Positions 34,392-42,161 of a stretch of DNA of 64,000 bases are shown one piece after another. The notes beneath the pieces are model-generated. The model was not told the DNA's origin. It did no database searches and worked only from the letters and a program-made list of their open reading frames with translations. Made by a program: the position numbers and the translations under genes. The stretch's first letter is position 1. The number at the start of each line of letters is the position of its first letter. The stretch lies in NCBI GenBank assembly GCA_951812895.1, contig OX638333.1, forward strand, positions 3,390,001 through 3,454,000, given 5' to 3'. This DNA comes from an uncultured Roseovarius sp. (GTDB taxonomy: Bacteria > Pseudomonadota > Alphaproteobacteria > Rhodobacterales > Rhodobacteraceae).

Positions 34392-35351
34392 ATGATAGAA
34401 ATGCTCCTACGCCGTCTCGTGCTGGGCTTTGTTACGGTCTGGCTTGTTTCGGTGATCATCTTTGCCGGCGTGGAACTTTTGCCCGGAGATGCCTGCACCG
34501 CCGTTCTGGAACGCGATGCCCAAGGCAAGGTGCTGGAGACGTGTCGCGAGGAATTAGGCCTAAACAGACCTGCTATTCAACGGTATTTCAGCTGGGCTGC
34601 GGGCGCCATTCAGGGAGATTTCGGAGTTTCAGTTGATGGCATAACATCGATCAGCTCCCAGGTTGGTTTGCGGGTTAAAAACTCTATGTTGTTGGCAGCA
34701 GGTGCGCTTAGTGTCGGTGTGCCATTGTCAATCTTCCTTGGTGTTATTGCCGGGCTCTGGCGCGACCGGTTTGTCGATATTGTTGTCTCAACCACAGCGA
34801 TTTTTGCAATGACAATCCCGGAGTTTGTGTCAGCAACCATTCTCGTTTTGATCTTTTCCATTGGTTTAGGCTGGCTGCCGGCGGTGGTTTTGACACCGGC
34901 AGATGCTCCGGCACTTGAGTTTTTCCCTGAATTTGTCCCGGCCTCTATCGTGCTGACATTGGTGATGGTGGCCCATATCATGCGGATGGTGCGGTCTTCG
35001 GTCATCGAAGTGATGGCGGGCGATTACGTGCAAATGGCCACCCTAAAAGGTGTACCATATTGGCGGATCGTGTTCCGCCATGCCCTGCCAAGTGCCTTGT
35101 TGCCCGCGATCAACGTTGTTGCGCTAACCGTGGCGTGGTTGCTTGGCGGGGTCGTGGTGGTCGAGGTTGTCTTCAACTACCCCGGACTGGGCCGAATGGC
35201 GATTGACGCTATTTCGGACAGGGATCTACCGGTGATACAGGCATTGGTCATGCTGGTGGCTGCGGTTTATGTCGGGGTGAACCTGTTGGCAGATCTGATG
35301 ACCATGTTTCTTAACCCGCGCCTGCGCACCCTTCACATGAGGTCGAAATGA
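34392..35351 (+). CDS. ABC transporter permease, DppB/OppB type (second system)
   Basis: 319-aa inner-membrane permease. TM1 MLLRRLVLGFVTVWLVSVIIFAGVELLPGD is followed by a cysteine-containing LPGDACTAVLERDAQGKVLETCREELGL segment typical of the DppB opine/peptide subgroup. Later VAHIMRMVRSSVIEVMAGDYVQMATLKGVPYWRIVFRHALP contains the coupling helix. It shares an ATGA overlap with the next permease gene. A GGGGGAACC sequence lies upstream of the start. No binding-protein gene precedes it. Confidence 0.92.
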   Translation: MIEMLLRRLVLGFVTVWLVSVIIFAGVELLPGDACTAVLERDAQGKVLETCREELGLNRPAIQRYFSWAAGAIQGDFGVSVDGITSISSQVGLRVKNSMLLAAGALSVGVPLSIFLGVIAGLWRDRFVDIVVSTTAIFAMTIPEFVSATILVLIFSIGLGWLPAVVLTPADAPALEFFPEFVPASIVLTLVMVAHIMRMVRSSVIEVMAGDYVQMATLKGVPYWRIVFRHALPSALLPAINVVALTVAWLLGGVVVVEVVFNYPGLGRMAIDAISDRDLPVIQALVMLVAAVYVGVNLLADLMTMFLNPRLRTLHMRSK

Positions 35352-36244
35352 GCGGCATGAGTGTGCAACAGATGGACGTGCGCAAGCCTCTGTTCCGACG
35401 GTGGCTGGGCATTCTGTTTGAAGTGGCGCGTTTGCCGTCCGGGATGGTCGGGTTGTTTCTGGTCGGCGCGCATTTGTTCTTTGCAATTTTCAGCCCCTGG
35501 CTGGCACCTTATGATTACAAGGCCTTGGATTCCGGATTGATCCTTGGATTGCCGACCGCAGAGCACTGGCTGGGTACCGACCACCTGGGACGCGATGTGC
35601 TCAGCCGGATGATGTTGGGTGGGCGCGAGGCACTTTTGGTCTGTGCCATGGCCATACCAATCACAATGATCTGGGGAGGGCTGACCGGTGTCTACCTCGG
35701 TCTGCGTGGTGGTTGGGCAGACGAGGTTGTCATGCGGCTGGTTGACGCGTTTCTGGCCTTGCCCGGAATTTTACCGCTGATGGTGTTTGTGGCCGTTCTT
35801 GGCAACGGGAACGAGGTGCTGACACCAACGCTGGCCTTTTTCTTTGGCATTCCGGTGATACGCGTCGCGCGTGCCGCGACACATGATGTGGTCGCACGTG
35901 ACTTTGTACTGGCATCACGCGCACGCGGTCATTCGCGCCTTTCAATCATGCGCCGAGAGCTTTTGCCGAATGTTTTTGACGTGCTGATGGTAGAAGGCGC
36001 TATGCGGCTCAGCTGGATGTTGCTGACATTCTCATCTTTGTCCTTCCTGGGATTTGGAGTATCTCCTCCGACACCTGACTGGGGTCAGTCAATATCTGAG
36101 GCGCGGGTTTATATGTCGCTGGCACCTTGGGGAGTGCTGGGACCGATGATCGCACTCTCAACGTTGATCATCGGCGTGAACCTCACGGCGGATGCGCTGG
36201 CCAAAACCCTTGGTATCGACCGCTCAAAAAAGGCGGTTGTCTGA
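35348..36244 (+). CDS. ABC transporter permease, DppC/OppC type (second system)
   Basis: 298-aa permease partner. APYDYKALDSGLILGLPTAEHWLGTDHLGRDVLSRMMLGGREAL contains the LGTDxLGRDV signature of DppC-type subunits. The coupling helix ASRARGHSRLSIMRRELLPN and the C-terminal SSLSFLGFGVSPPTPDWG motif are present. It starts inside the stop of the DppB-type gene and its stop abuts the ATPase ATG directly, so the three genes are one translational unit. Confidence 0.93.
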   Translation: MSGMSVQQMDVRKPLFRRWLGILFEVARLPSGMVGLFLVGAHLFFAIFSPWLAPYDYKALDSGLILGLPTAEHWLGTDHLGRDVLSRMMLGGREALLVCAMAIPITMIWGGLTGVYLGLRGGWADEVVMRLVDAFLALPGILPLMVFVAVLGNGNEVLTPTLAFFFGIPVIRVARAATHDVVARDFVLASRARGHSRLSIMRRELLPNVFDVLMVEGAMRLSWMLLTFSSLSFLGFGVSPPTPDWGQSISEARVYMSLAPWGVLGPMIALSTLIIGVNLTADALAKTLGIDRSKKAVV

Positions 36245-38263
36245 ATGAGCGACACGCCGATCATAGATATCCAGAACCTTTCTGTGGGCTTTACGGGCCG
36301 TGCTGGCACGACTTTACCGGTTCTTCGCGATGTAAGCCTTTCACTGAAACGCGGCGAATGCGTTGGTATCGTTGGTGAAAGCGGGTCTGGCAAAAGTACT
36401 CTGGCCCTTGCCGCCATGGGTTTCCTCAAAGGTGGCCTGAGAAAGCTGGAGGGCAGGGTTTGTTTCGATGGCGAAGACATGTTTGCCCGCACCCGGACAG
36501 AGCTGGAGACTATTCGCGGCGGCAAGCTGGGCCTGATCCCACAGAATTCCGGGCAGGCCCTGACACCCACCCTGCGCATTGGCGCGCAGTTGATAGAGGC
36601 ATTACGCCTGCATTGCGATTTGCCGGATGCTGAACATGAACCCCGGGCAATCGACCTGTTGGGGCAAGTGCGCCTGCCTGATCCAGAGGTGATTATGCGG
36701 CGTTTCCCGCATGAGCTTTCCGGAGGTCAGCAGCAGCGTGTGGCAGTTGCCATGGCTCTGGCTGGTGAACCTGAGGCGCTGTTGCTGGACGAACCGACAA
36801 CAGGTCTGGATGTTACGACACAGGCGCATATCCTTGAACTGCTGCGCGATCTGGCGTCGGAACGTCAGGTGGCAATGGTGTTTGTCAGCCACGATCTTGG
36901 CGTCATTGCGCGTACATGCAGCCGGGTTTTGGTTATGTATGCGGGCGAGGTGGTGCTTGAGGGGCCATCGCGTGAGGTGTTGCGGAAGCCGCTGCACCCG
37001 TATCCACACGGACTGATCGCGTCGATCCCGCGGCTCAAAGACCCGTGCCTGCCTGTTGCTCTTGACGGGCGACCCCCGTCGCCGGGTGGGGGCGGGCCGG
37101 GCTGTGCCTTTGCAAATCGCTGCGCGTTGGCCGACGATCAGTGCCGAACTACCGCTCCGTCGCTTGTGAAAACCGCCTGCGGGTCACTTGTTCGATGTTT
37201 TCATCATGATCAGATCGGAACTCTTTCTAACACGATTTCCCGCAGAGAACCGGCGCATCACGACAGTAGCGGTGATGACGCTCTGTTGCTTCATGAACTG
37301 GCGATCAGCTATCACCGTAGCGGGCTCTTCGACCGACTGTTTAGCGGATCAGAGTCACCTCCCAATACTGTCGACGAGATCACGCTGAGTATTGCGCAGG
37401 GCGAGACACTGGGTTTGGTCGGAGAATCTGGCAGCGGAAAGTCCACCATTCTCAAGGCCATAGCAGGGCTACTCAAACCCGCAACAGGTCAGATTAAAGT
37501 GGCCGGTGGCACGCCACTCCCCGCTAATGTCGAGGGACGCAGGCCGGAACAGTTGCGCCGGATCCAGATGATCTTTCAAAACCCGGATGAAAGCCTCAAT
37601 CCACGCCAGACCATTGCCGAAATTCTGGCCCAACCCTTGCGGCTTTACTATGGGTTGGAGGGGCAGGCCCTGTTTGATCGCAGTGTCGAGCTTCTGGATA
37701 CCGTTCGGCTAAGTGCCCACTATATGGATCGGCTGCCCAGTCAACTGTCAGGGGGCGAGAAACAACGCGTTGCCGTGGCACGTGCCTTTGCTGCAGAACC
37801 AGAAATTGTTTTGTGTGATGAGATCACATCGGCGCTGGATGTGTCAGTTCAAGCCGCGGTTCTGGAACTTCTTGATGACCTCAAACGGAACAATGACACC
37901 ACTTACATCTTTGTCAGTCATGACCTTGCGGTAGTGCGGGCACTTTCGGATCGCGTAGCCGTTCTGTACCAAGGACGTCTGTGCGAGTTTGGGCCCGCGG
38001 AAAATGTCTATGGGTCAACCTCACATCCCTATACCGAGGTGCTTTTAAATGCCGTGCTTGAACCTGACCCTGACGAGGCACCGACCCTGACGGCAGAGGA
38101 TGTGGTTGAGCTGTCGCCCCCGGCGCGCGGCTGCCCGTTTCAGCGCCGATGCCCATGCAAGATTGGGTCTCAATGCGACAACGATACACCGCCTTGGCAG
38201 GAAGCGGAGGGGGGACACATGATCAGGTGCCATATCCCATTATCAGAGTTGGATCAGAAGTAA
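36245..38263 (+). CDS. Fused double ABC ATPase, DppD-DppF type (second system)
   Basis: 672-aa energising subunit. Half 1 (about 7-330) has Walker A GESGSGKS, LSGGQQQRVAVAMALAG, LLLDEPTTGLD and a cysteine-rich oligopeptide-transporter C-terminal tail (CAFANRCALADDQCRTTAP). Half 2 (about 360-665) repeats GESGSGKS, LSGGEKQRVAVARAFAA, VLCDEITSALD and a second CPFQRRCPCKIGSQC tail. Those Cys motifs are the oligo/dipeptide-ATPase C-terminal domains, where FeS binding has been described in some relatives. It is longer than the first system's fused ATPase because both tails are kept. Confidence 0.93.
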   Translation: MSDTPIIDIQNLSVGFTGRAGTTLPVLRDVSLSLKRGECVGIVGESGSGKSTLALAAMGFLKGGLRKLEGRVCFDGEDMFARTRTELETIRGGKLGLIPQNSGQALTPTLRIGAQLIEALRLHCDLPDAEHEPRAIDLLGQVRLPDPEVIMRRFPHELSGGQQQRVAVAMALAGEPEALLLDEPTTGLDVTTQAHILELLRDLASERQVAMVFVSHDLGVIARTCSRVLVMYAGEVVLEGPSREVLRKPLHPYPHGLIASIPRLKDPCLPVALDGRPPSPGGGGPGCAFANRCALADDQCRTTAPSLVKTACGSLVRCFHHDQIGTLSNTISRREPAHHDSSGDDALLLHELAISYHRSGLFDRLFSGSESPPNTVDEITLSIAQGETLGLVGESGSGKSTILKAIAGLLKPATGQIKVAGGTPLPANVEGRRPEQLRRIQMIFQNPDESLNPRQTIAEILAQPLRLYYGLEGQALFDRSVELLDTVRLSAHYMDRLPSQLSGGEKQRVAVARAFAAEPEIVLCDEITSALDVSVQAAVLELLDDLKRNNDTTYIFVSHDLAVVRALSDRVAVLYQGRLCEFGPAENVYGSTSHPYTEVLLNAVLEPDPDEAPTLTAEDVVELSPPARGCPFQRRCPCKIGSQCDNDTPPWQEAEGGHMIRCHIPLSELDQK

Positions 38264-38350
38264 TCCGCGTGGATGTGCTTCTTATTGCTGAGAACACTTC
38301 GGAGTGTTTAAGGCGCAGAGATACTCATACACGATGATTGTTAAGATTGC

Positions 38351-39862
38351 TCAAAGCCCGAGTTTTTGTGCCACGATCTGATTGACTGCCTTAGGGTTCG
38401 CTTTGCCGCCCGTGGCCTTCATCACCTGACCGACAAACCAACCCGCAAGTTTCGGGTTTTGCTTGGCTTTTTCCACCTGCGCCGGGTTGTCGGTAATGAT
38501 CTGATCCACGGCCGTTTCAATCGCGCCCGTATCGGTGACCTGTTTCATCCCGCGTTCTTCAACGATTTTCGCCGGGTCACCACCTTCTGAATAGACGATT
38601 TCAAAAAGCTCTTTAGCGATTTTGCCGCTGATAGCGTCAGAACTGATCAAATCCACAATGCCACCCAGTTGCGCCGGGCTGACCGGGCTGTCGGTGATGT
38701 CGTGGTCTTCTTTCTTCAGGCGTCCGAACAGTTCGTTGATGACCCAATTCGCCACCAGCTTTCCATCGCGGCCCTGTGCGGCTTCTTCGAAATAGGCGGC
38801 GTTTTCCGCCTCGGCGGTCAGCACGCTTGCATCATATTCGGACAGGCCAAAATCACCCACAAACCGCGCCTTTTTCTCGTCGGGCAATTCCGGAAGCGAG
38901 GCAGCGATGCCGTCGACCCAAGACTGTTCAATCTCAAGTGGCAGCAGGTCTGGATCGGGGAAATAGCGGTAGTCATGCGCCTCTTCCTTGGATCGCATGG
39001 ACCGGGTTTCATTTTTGTCCGGATCGTACAGGCGGGTTTCCTGATCCACACTGCCACCGGACTCAACAATTGCAATCTGGCGGCGCGCTTCGTATTCGAT
39101 CGCGGCCTGAATGAACCGCATCGAGTTCATATTCTTGATCTCGCACCGCGTGCCCAGATGGCTGAAATCCTGTGTTTCCTGGTACTTCTCGTAAGCGCCC
39201 GGCCGGCAAATCGAAACATTAACGTCTGCCCGCAGGTTGCCGTTCTGCATGTTCCCATCACAAGTGCCCAGATAGCGCAGGATCTGGCGCATCTTGGCAA
39301 CATAAGCGGCGGCCTCTTCGGGGCCGCGAATGTCTGGGCGGCTGACGATCTCCATCAGGCACACGCCTGTCCGGTTCAGGTCGACGAATGACATCGCCGG
39401 GTCCATGTCGTGGATGGATTTGCCTGCATCCTGCTCCATGTGAATACGTTCGATACGCACTTTGCGTGCAATCCCGGGCTCCATATCCACAAGGACCTCA
39501 CCTTCGCCCACGATTGGGTGGTAAAGCTGAGAAATCTGATATCCCTGTGGCAGATCCGGATAAAAATAGTTCTTGCGGTCAAATGCCGACCAAAGATTGA
39601 TCTGCGCCTTCAGGCCCAGACCGGTTCGCACCGCCTGTTCCACACAGTATTCGTTGATCACCGGCAGCATACCGGGCATAGCGGCATCCACAAAAGCCAC
39701 GTTGGAATTGGGTTCCGCGCCAAAGCATGTCGATGCGCCCGAGAACAGTTTGGCGTTTGAGGCCACCTGTGCATGCACTTCCATCCCTATGACCAGTTCC
39801 CAGTCATGTTTTGCACCGGCAATCACTTTGGGTTTTGGCGCTTCGTATGTCAGGTCGAGCAT
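38351..39862 (-). CDS. gatB: Aspartyl/glutamyl-tRNA(Asn/Gln) amidotransferase subunit B
   Basis: 503-aa GatB of the GatCAB complex, which converts mischarged Glu-tRNA(Gln) or Asp-tRNA(Asn) by amidation. Family signatures: [25 protein letters not shown] at the start, [52 protein letters not shown] and the [12 protein letters not shown] segment. The C-terminal helical and YqeY-like tail ends in [18 protein letters not shown]. Complete length. gatC and gatA are not in this window. Confidence 0.97.
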   Translation of the reverse strand: MLDLTYEAPKPKVIAGAKHDWELVIGMEVHAQVASNAKLFSGASTCFGAEPNSNVAFVDAAMPGMLPVINEYCVEQAVRTGLGLKAQINLWSAFDRKNYFYPDLPQGYQISQLYHPIVGEGEVLVDMEPGIARKVRIERIHMEQDAGKSIHDMDPAMSFVDLNRTGVCLMEIVSRPDIRGPEEAAAYVAKMRQILRYLGTCDGNMQNGNLRADVNVSICRPGAYEKYQETQDFSHLGTRCEIKNMNSMRFIQAAIEYEARRQIAIVESGGSVDQETRLYDPDKNETRSMRSKEEAHDYRYFPDPDLLPLEIEQSWVDGIAASLPELPDEKKARFVGDFGLSEYDASVLTAEAENAAYFEEAAQGRDGKLVANWVINELFGRLKKEDHDITDSPVSPAQLGGIVDLISSDAISGKIAKELFEIVYSEGGDPAKIVEERGMKQVTDTGAIETAVDQIITDNPAQVEKAKQNPKLAGWFVGQVMKATGGKANPKAVNQIVAQKLGL

Positions 39863-40017
39863 CTTGCAGACTCCGTTCTCATAACGTCTGGCCTTCTAAG
39901 ACAGCGAATGAGCGCGGGCAAGGGGCGGGATGTGGAAATTGAGCAAGCCGGGATTGGCGGCTCACTTTTTTAGGACGTTAACAAAGCGGTTTTTGGATGG
40001 CTTAACTGACCCAAGGT

Positions 40018-41304
40018 TCAAAGTGACGGCAGGCGATACATTCCAGCACGTGAAAATGCGATTGAGCTGCCATCGGCAATCTCGCTGGCGAACCGCGAGG
40101 CGATGATGCGTAAAGCTGTTTGCCGACCCTTGGCCACCAAGGCGCGTCGTGACGGTAACATTGGTACCTGACCCGGAGCCAACAGCGTCTGAGACCAGAT
40201 AAGGGGGTGCAGTTCCTGCAGGTGATCCTTCAGGATCCAGTCCAGGCAATCATGTATCCGGTTCCGGGTCTTTTGTGTTCCGGCAATCGCCGGGGTCTCT
40301 TCTGATTGCGGGGCCATTATGATTGCGCAGAAAGATGCCAGCAGGTTGATCACATGCTGATCTCTCTTACGGCTGATAATATCGCGCAGGCCGTCAATAA
40401 AGAAATCCGGGTCCAACATGGGCATCGCTTGAGGTTCCAACGCAAGTGCGTCGAAATAAACCCAAGTGTAGCCACCCGCGCCCCAGTACTCTTGCGCCCG
40501 TAATGCGGTGCGCCGCGCTTCAAGCTCCAACGCGTTGGGGGTCTGGCTGATCTGCGGCAACATGTGCCGCCCGAGGGACCGCATATGGCGGTATCCGTGT
40601 GGGTCTAGTTCGATCAAATTGCCATAATCGTCGGCCAGTGCCCGGCTTTTGCGAGGACAATTGGCATTTAGGGCACAACGAGCGGCAAGTACTGAAGGTG
40701 CATCCAGTTTCACGCCATCGAATGGGGCCATGATCGCTTCGGCGCGTTCAATGTGATAACGCGCCCGAGCGCGGCTCATCTCCGCAGACGCTTCTGACGC
40801 AATGCTGTGCCAGGCCCACGCGATATCGACATGTGCCAGCGCCACAACCAATGAACAGGCGTAGTCGCCGGGCTCTTCCTCAAGCACTTCTTCAAGCGCA
40901 TCCACACCCTCGCGATCAGGTTCCTGCCCGTCATGCAGGGCATCTTCTATCGATGCGACAATGTCGCTGCGGGCGCCATAGGCCAGCAAAAGTGAGGCGG
41001 TCTCGCCACCGGGGGTCGCGAGGCGTGTTTCATCGGCATATCTGATCTTCTTCGACAGTTCTCCCCAACGGTCCTGACGGGCCAGTTTCTGGCCTTTGTC
41101 CTGATGGGTGGCACGTGCCATTTCCTCGTCCGAAACCGGGAGGGACGGCAAGATGATCCGCTTGGTCAGCGAGTCGATATCCTGTTCCATGCGCCGGCGC
41201 TTGGCCATGGATTTCTTAACTGGCGCGGGGTTGCGTTGGATCAGTCCACGCAGCCGGGAAAGGGCTCCTGCCAGCTGTGGCAGCGTTTCTTTGGATTTCG
41301 ACAT
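40018..41304 (-). CDS. Protein of unknown function (428 aa)
   Basis: I do not recognise this family. The N-terminal 50 residues are very basic (SRLRGLIQRNPAPVKKSMAKRRR), then an Asp/Glu-rich helical region (DREGVDALEEVLEEEPGDYACSLVVALAHVDIAWAWHSIA) that reads like helical-hairpin (TPR/Sel1-like) repeats. ALRAQEYWGAGGYTWVYFDALALEPQAMPMLDPDFFIDGLRDIISRK follows. No signal peptide or membrane segment. GAGGCG lies upstream of the ATG. It sits between gatB and a divergent lytic-transglycosylase-like gene. Possibly a tetratricopeptide-like scaffold; function not assigned. Confidence 0.7.
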   Translation of the reverse strand: MSKSKETLPQLAGALSRLRGLIQRNPAPVKKSMAKRRRMEQDIDSLTKRIILPSLPVSDEEMARATHQDKGQKLARQDRWGELSKKIRYADETRLATPGGETASLLLAYGARSDIVASIEDALHDGQEPDREGVDALEEVLEEEPGDYACSLVVALAHVDIAWAWHSIASEASAEMSRARARYHIERAEAIMAPFDGVKLDAPSVLAARCALNANCPRKSRALADDYGNLIELDPHGYRHMRSLGRHMLPQISQTPNALELEARRTALRAQEYWGAGGYTWVYFDALALEPQAMPMLDPDFFIDGLRDIISRKRDQHVINLLASFCAIIMAPQSEETPAIAGTQKTRNRIHDCLDWILKDHLQELHPLIWSQTLLAPGQVPMLPSRRALVAKGRQTALRIIASRFASEIADGSSIAFSRAGMYRLPSL

Positions 41305-41439
41305 GTGACATTCGCCTCAATTGGTTTGCGCCAATCTGACGCTGCAATCCGGCCAAATGTGGGCAAGGCTAAGGTCATGAGAGGGAAAACATGAGACTTC
41401 AGCGATGTTGATTCCCCGCGAAAAAACCGCCAACATGCT

Positions 41440-42105
41440 TTGATGATCAGAATAGCCTTTTGTATTTTAACGATTCTTTTTTCCGGCGTGGCGATTGCGC
41501 AAGAAGAAGAGGCCGTGCGCCCAAAATTGCCCGATAGCGAACTTCCGCCGGCACGTTGGGACAGTCACCCAAAAGCATTGCTTTGGACACGGACCGTTTT
41601 GTCGGCGCTGGAGACACATGGTCAGCCACTCGTCGCCCTGGTGCCGCGCGATATTGCGGACTGGTGCCCGGTCTATCCAGAGGCCGCTCCGGGGCAGCGA
41701 CAGGCGTTTTGGACAGGGTTGTTGTCGGCTTTGGCCTGGCACGAAAGCACATTTAGACCTTACGCCGTTGATCCGGGTGGAAGATGGTTTGGATTGTTGC
41801 AAATTCAACCCTCGACTGCCCGAGGATACAAGTGCCTTGCCCGGTCTTCCGGCGCATTGAAAGAGGGGGCCGCAAACCTGTCCTGCGGCATACGGATCAT
41901 GGCGGTGACAGTCCCGCGCGACGGGGTGATTTCGCGTGGCATGCGCGGAGTGGCCGCGGACTGGGGGCCGTTTCATAGCCGGAAAAAGCGCACCGATATG
42001 ATGGAGTGGACCAAATCCCAGGAGTATTGTCAGGTGGTTGAACCCATTCGCCCAGAGCCCCGTCCGCGATCTTTGCTTCGACAGGAAAAAGATCAGGGAC
42101 AGTAA
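41440..42105 (+). CDS. Exported lytic-transglycosylase-like (SLT) protein
   Basis: 221-aa protein with a signal peptide (IRIAFCILTILFSGVAIA, cleaved near residue 20). The lysozyme-like motif ALAWHESTFRPYAVDPGGRWFGLLQIQPSTARGY has the catalytic Glu at E102, followed by the GLLQI strand of SLT domains. Four cysteines (C76, C132, C149, C197) could form periplasmic disulfides. It would cleave peptidoglycan glycan strands. Shorter than Slt70 or MltC-type enzymes and without a lipobox. The ribosome-binding site is weak; the ATG at 41443 is an alternative start. Confidence 0.82.
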   Translation: MMIRIAFCILTILFSGVAIAQEEEAVRPKLPDSELPPARWDSHPKALLWTRTVLSALETHGQPLVALVPRDIADWCPVYPEAAPGQRQAFWTGLLSALAWHESTFRPYAVDPGGRWFGLLQIQPSTARGYKCLARSSGALKEGAANLSCGIRIMAVTVPRDGVISRGMRGVAADWGPFHSRKKRTDMMEWTKSQEYCQVVEPIRPEPRPRSLLRQEKDQGQ

Positions 42106-42161
42106 CTCGTATTTTTTCCGGAAAAGCGAGCCGCTTAAGCAGCCGAATTTGCGTACGACAC

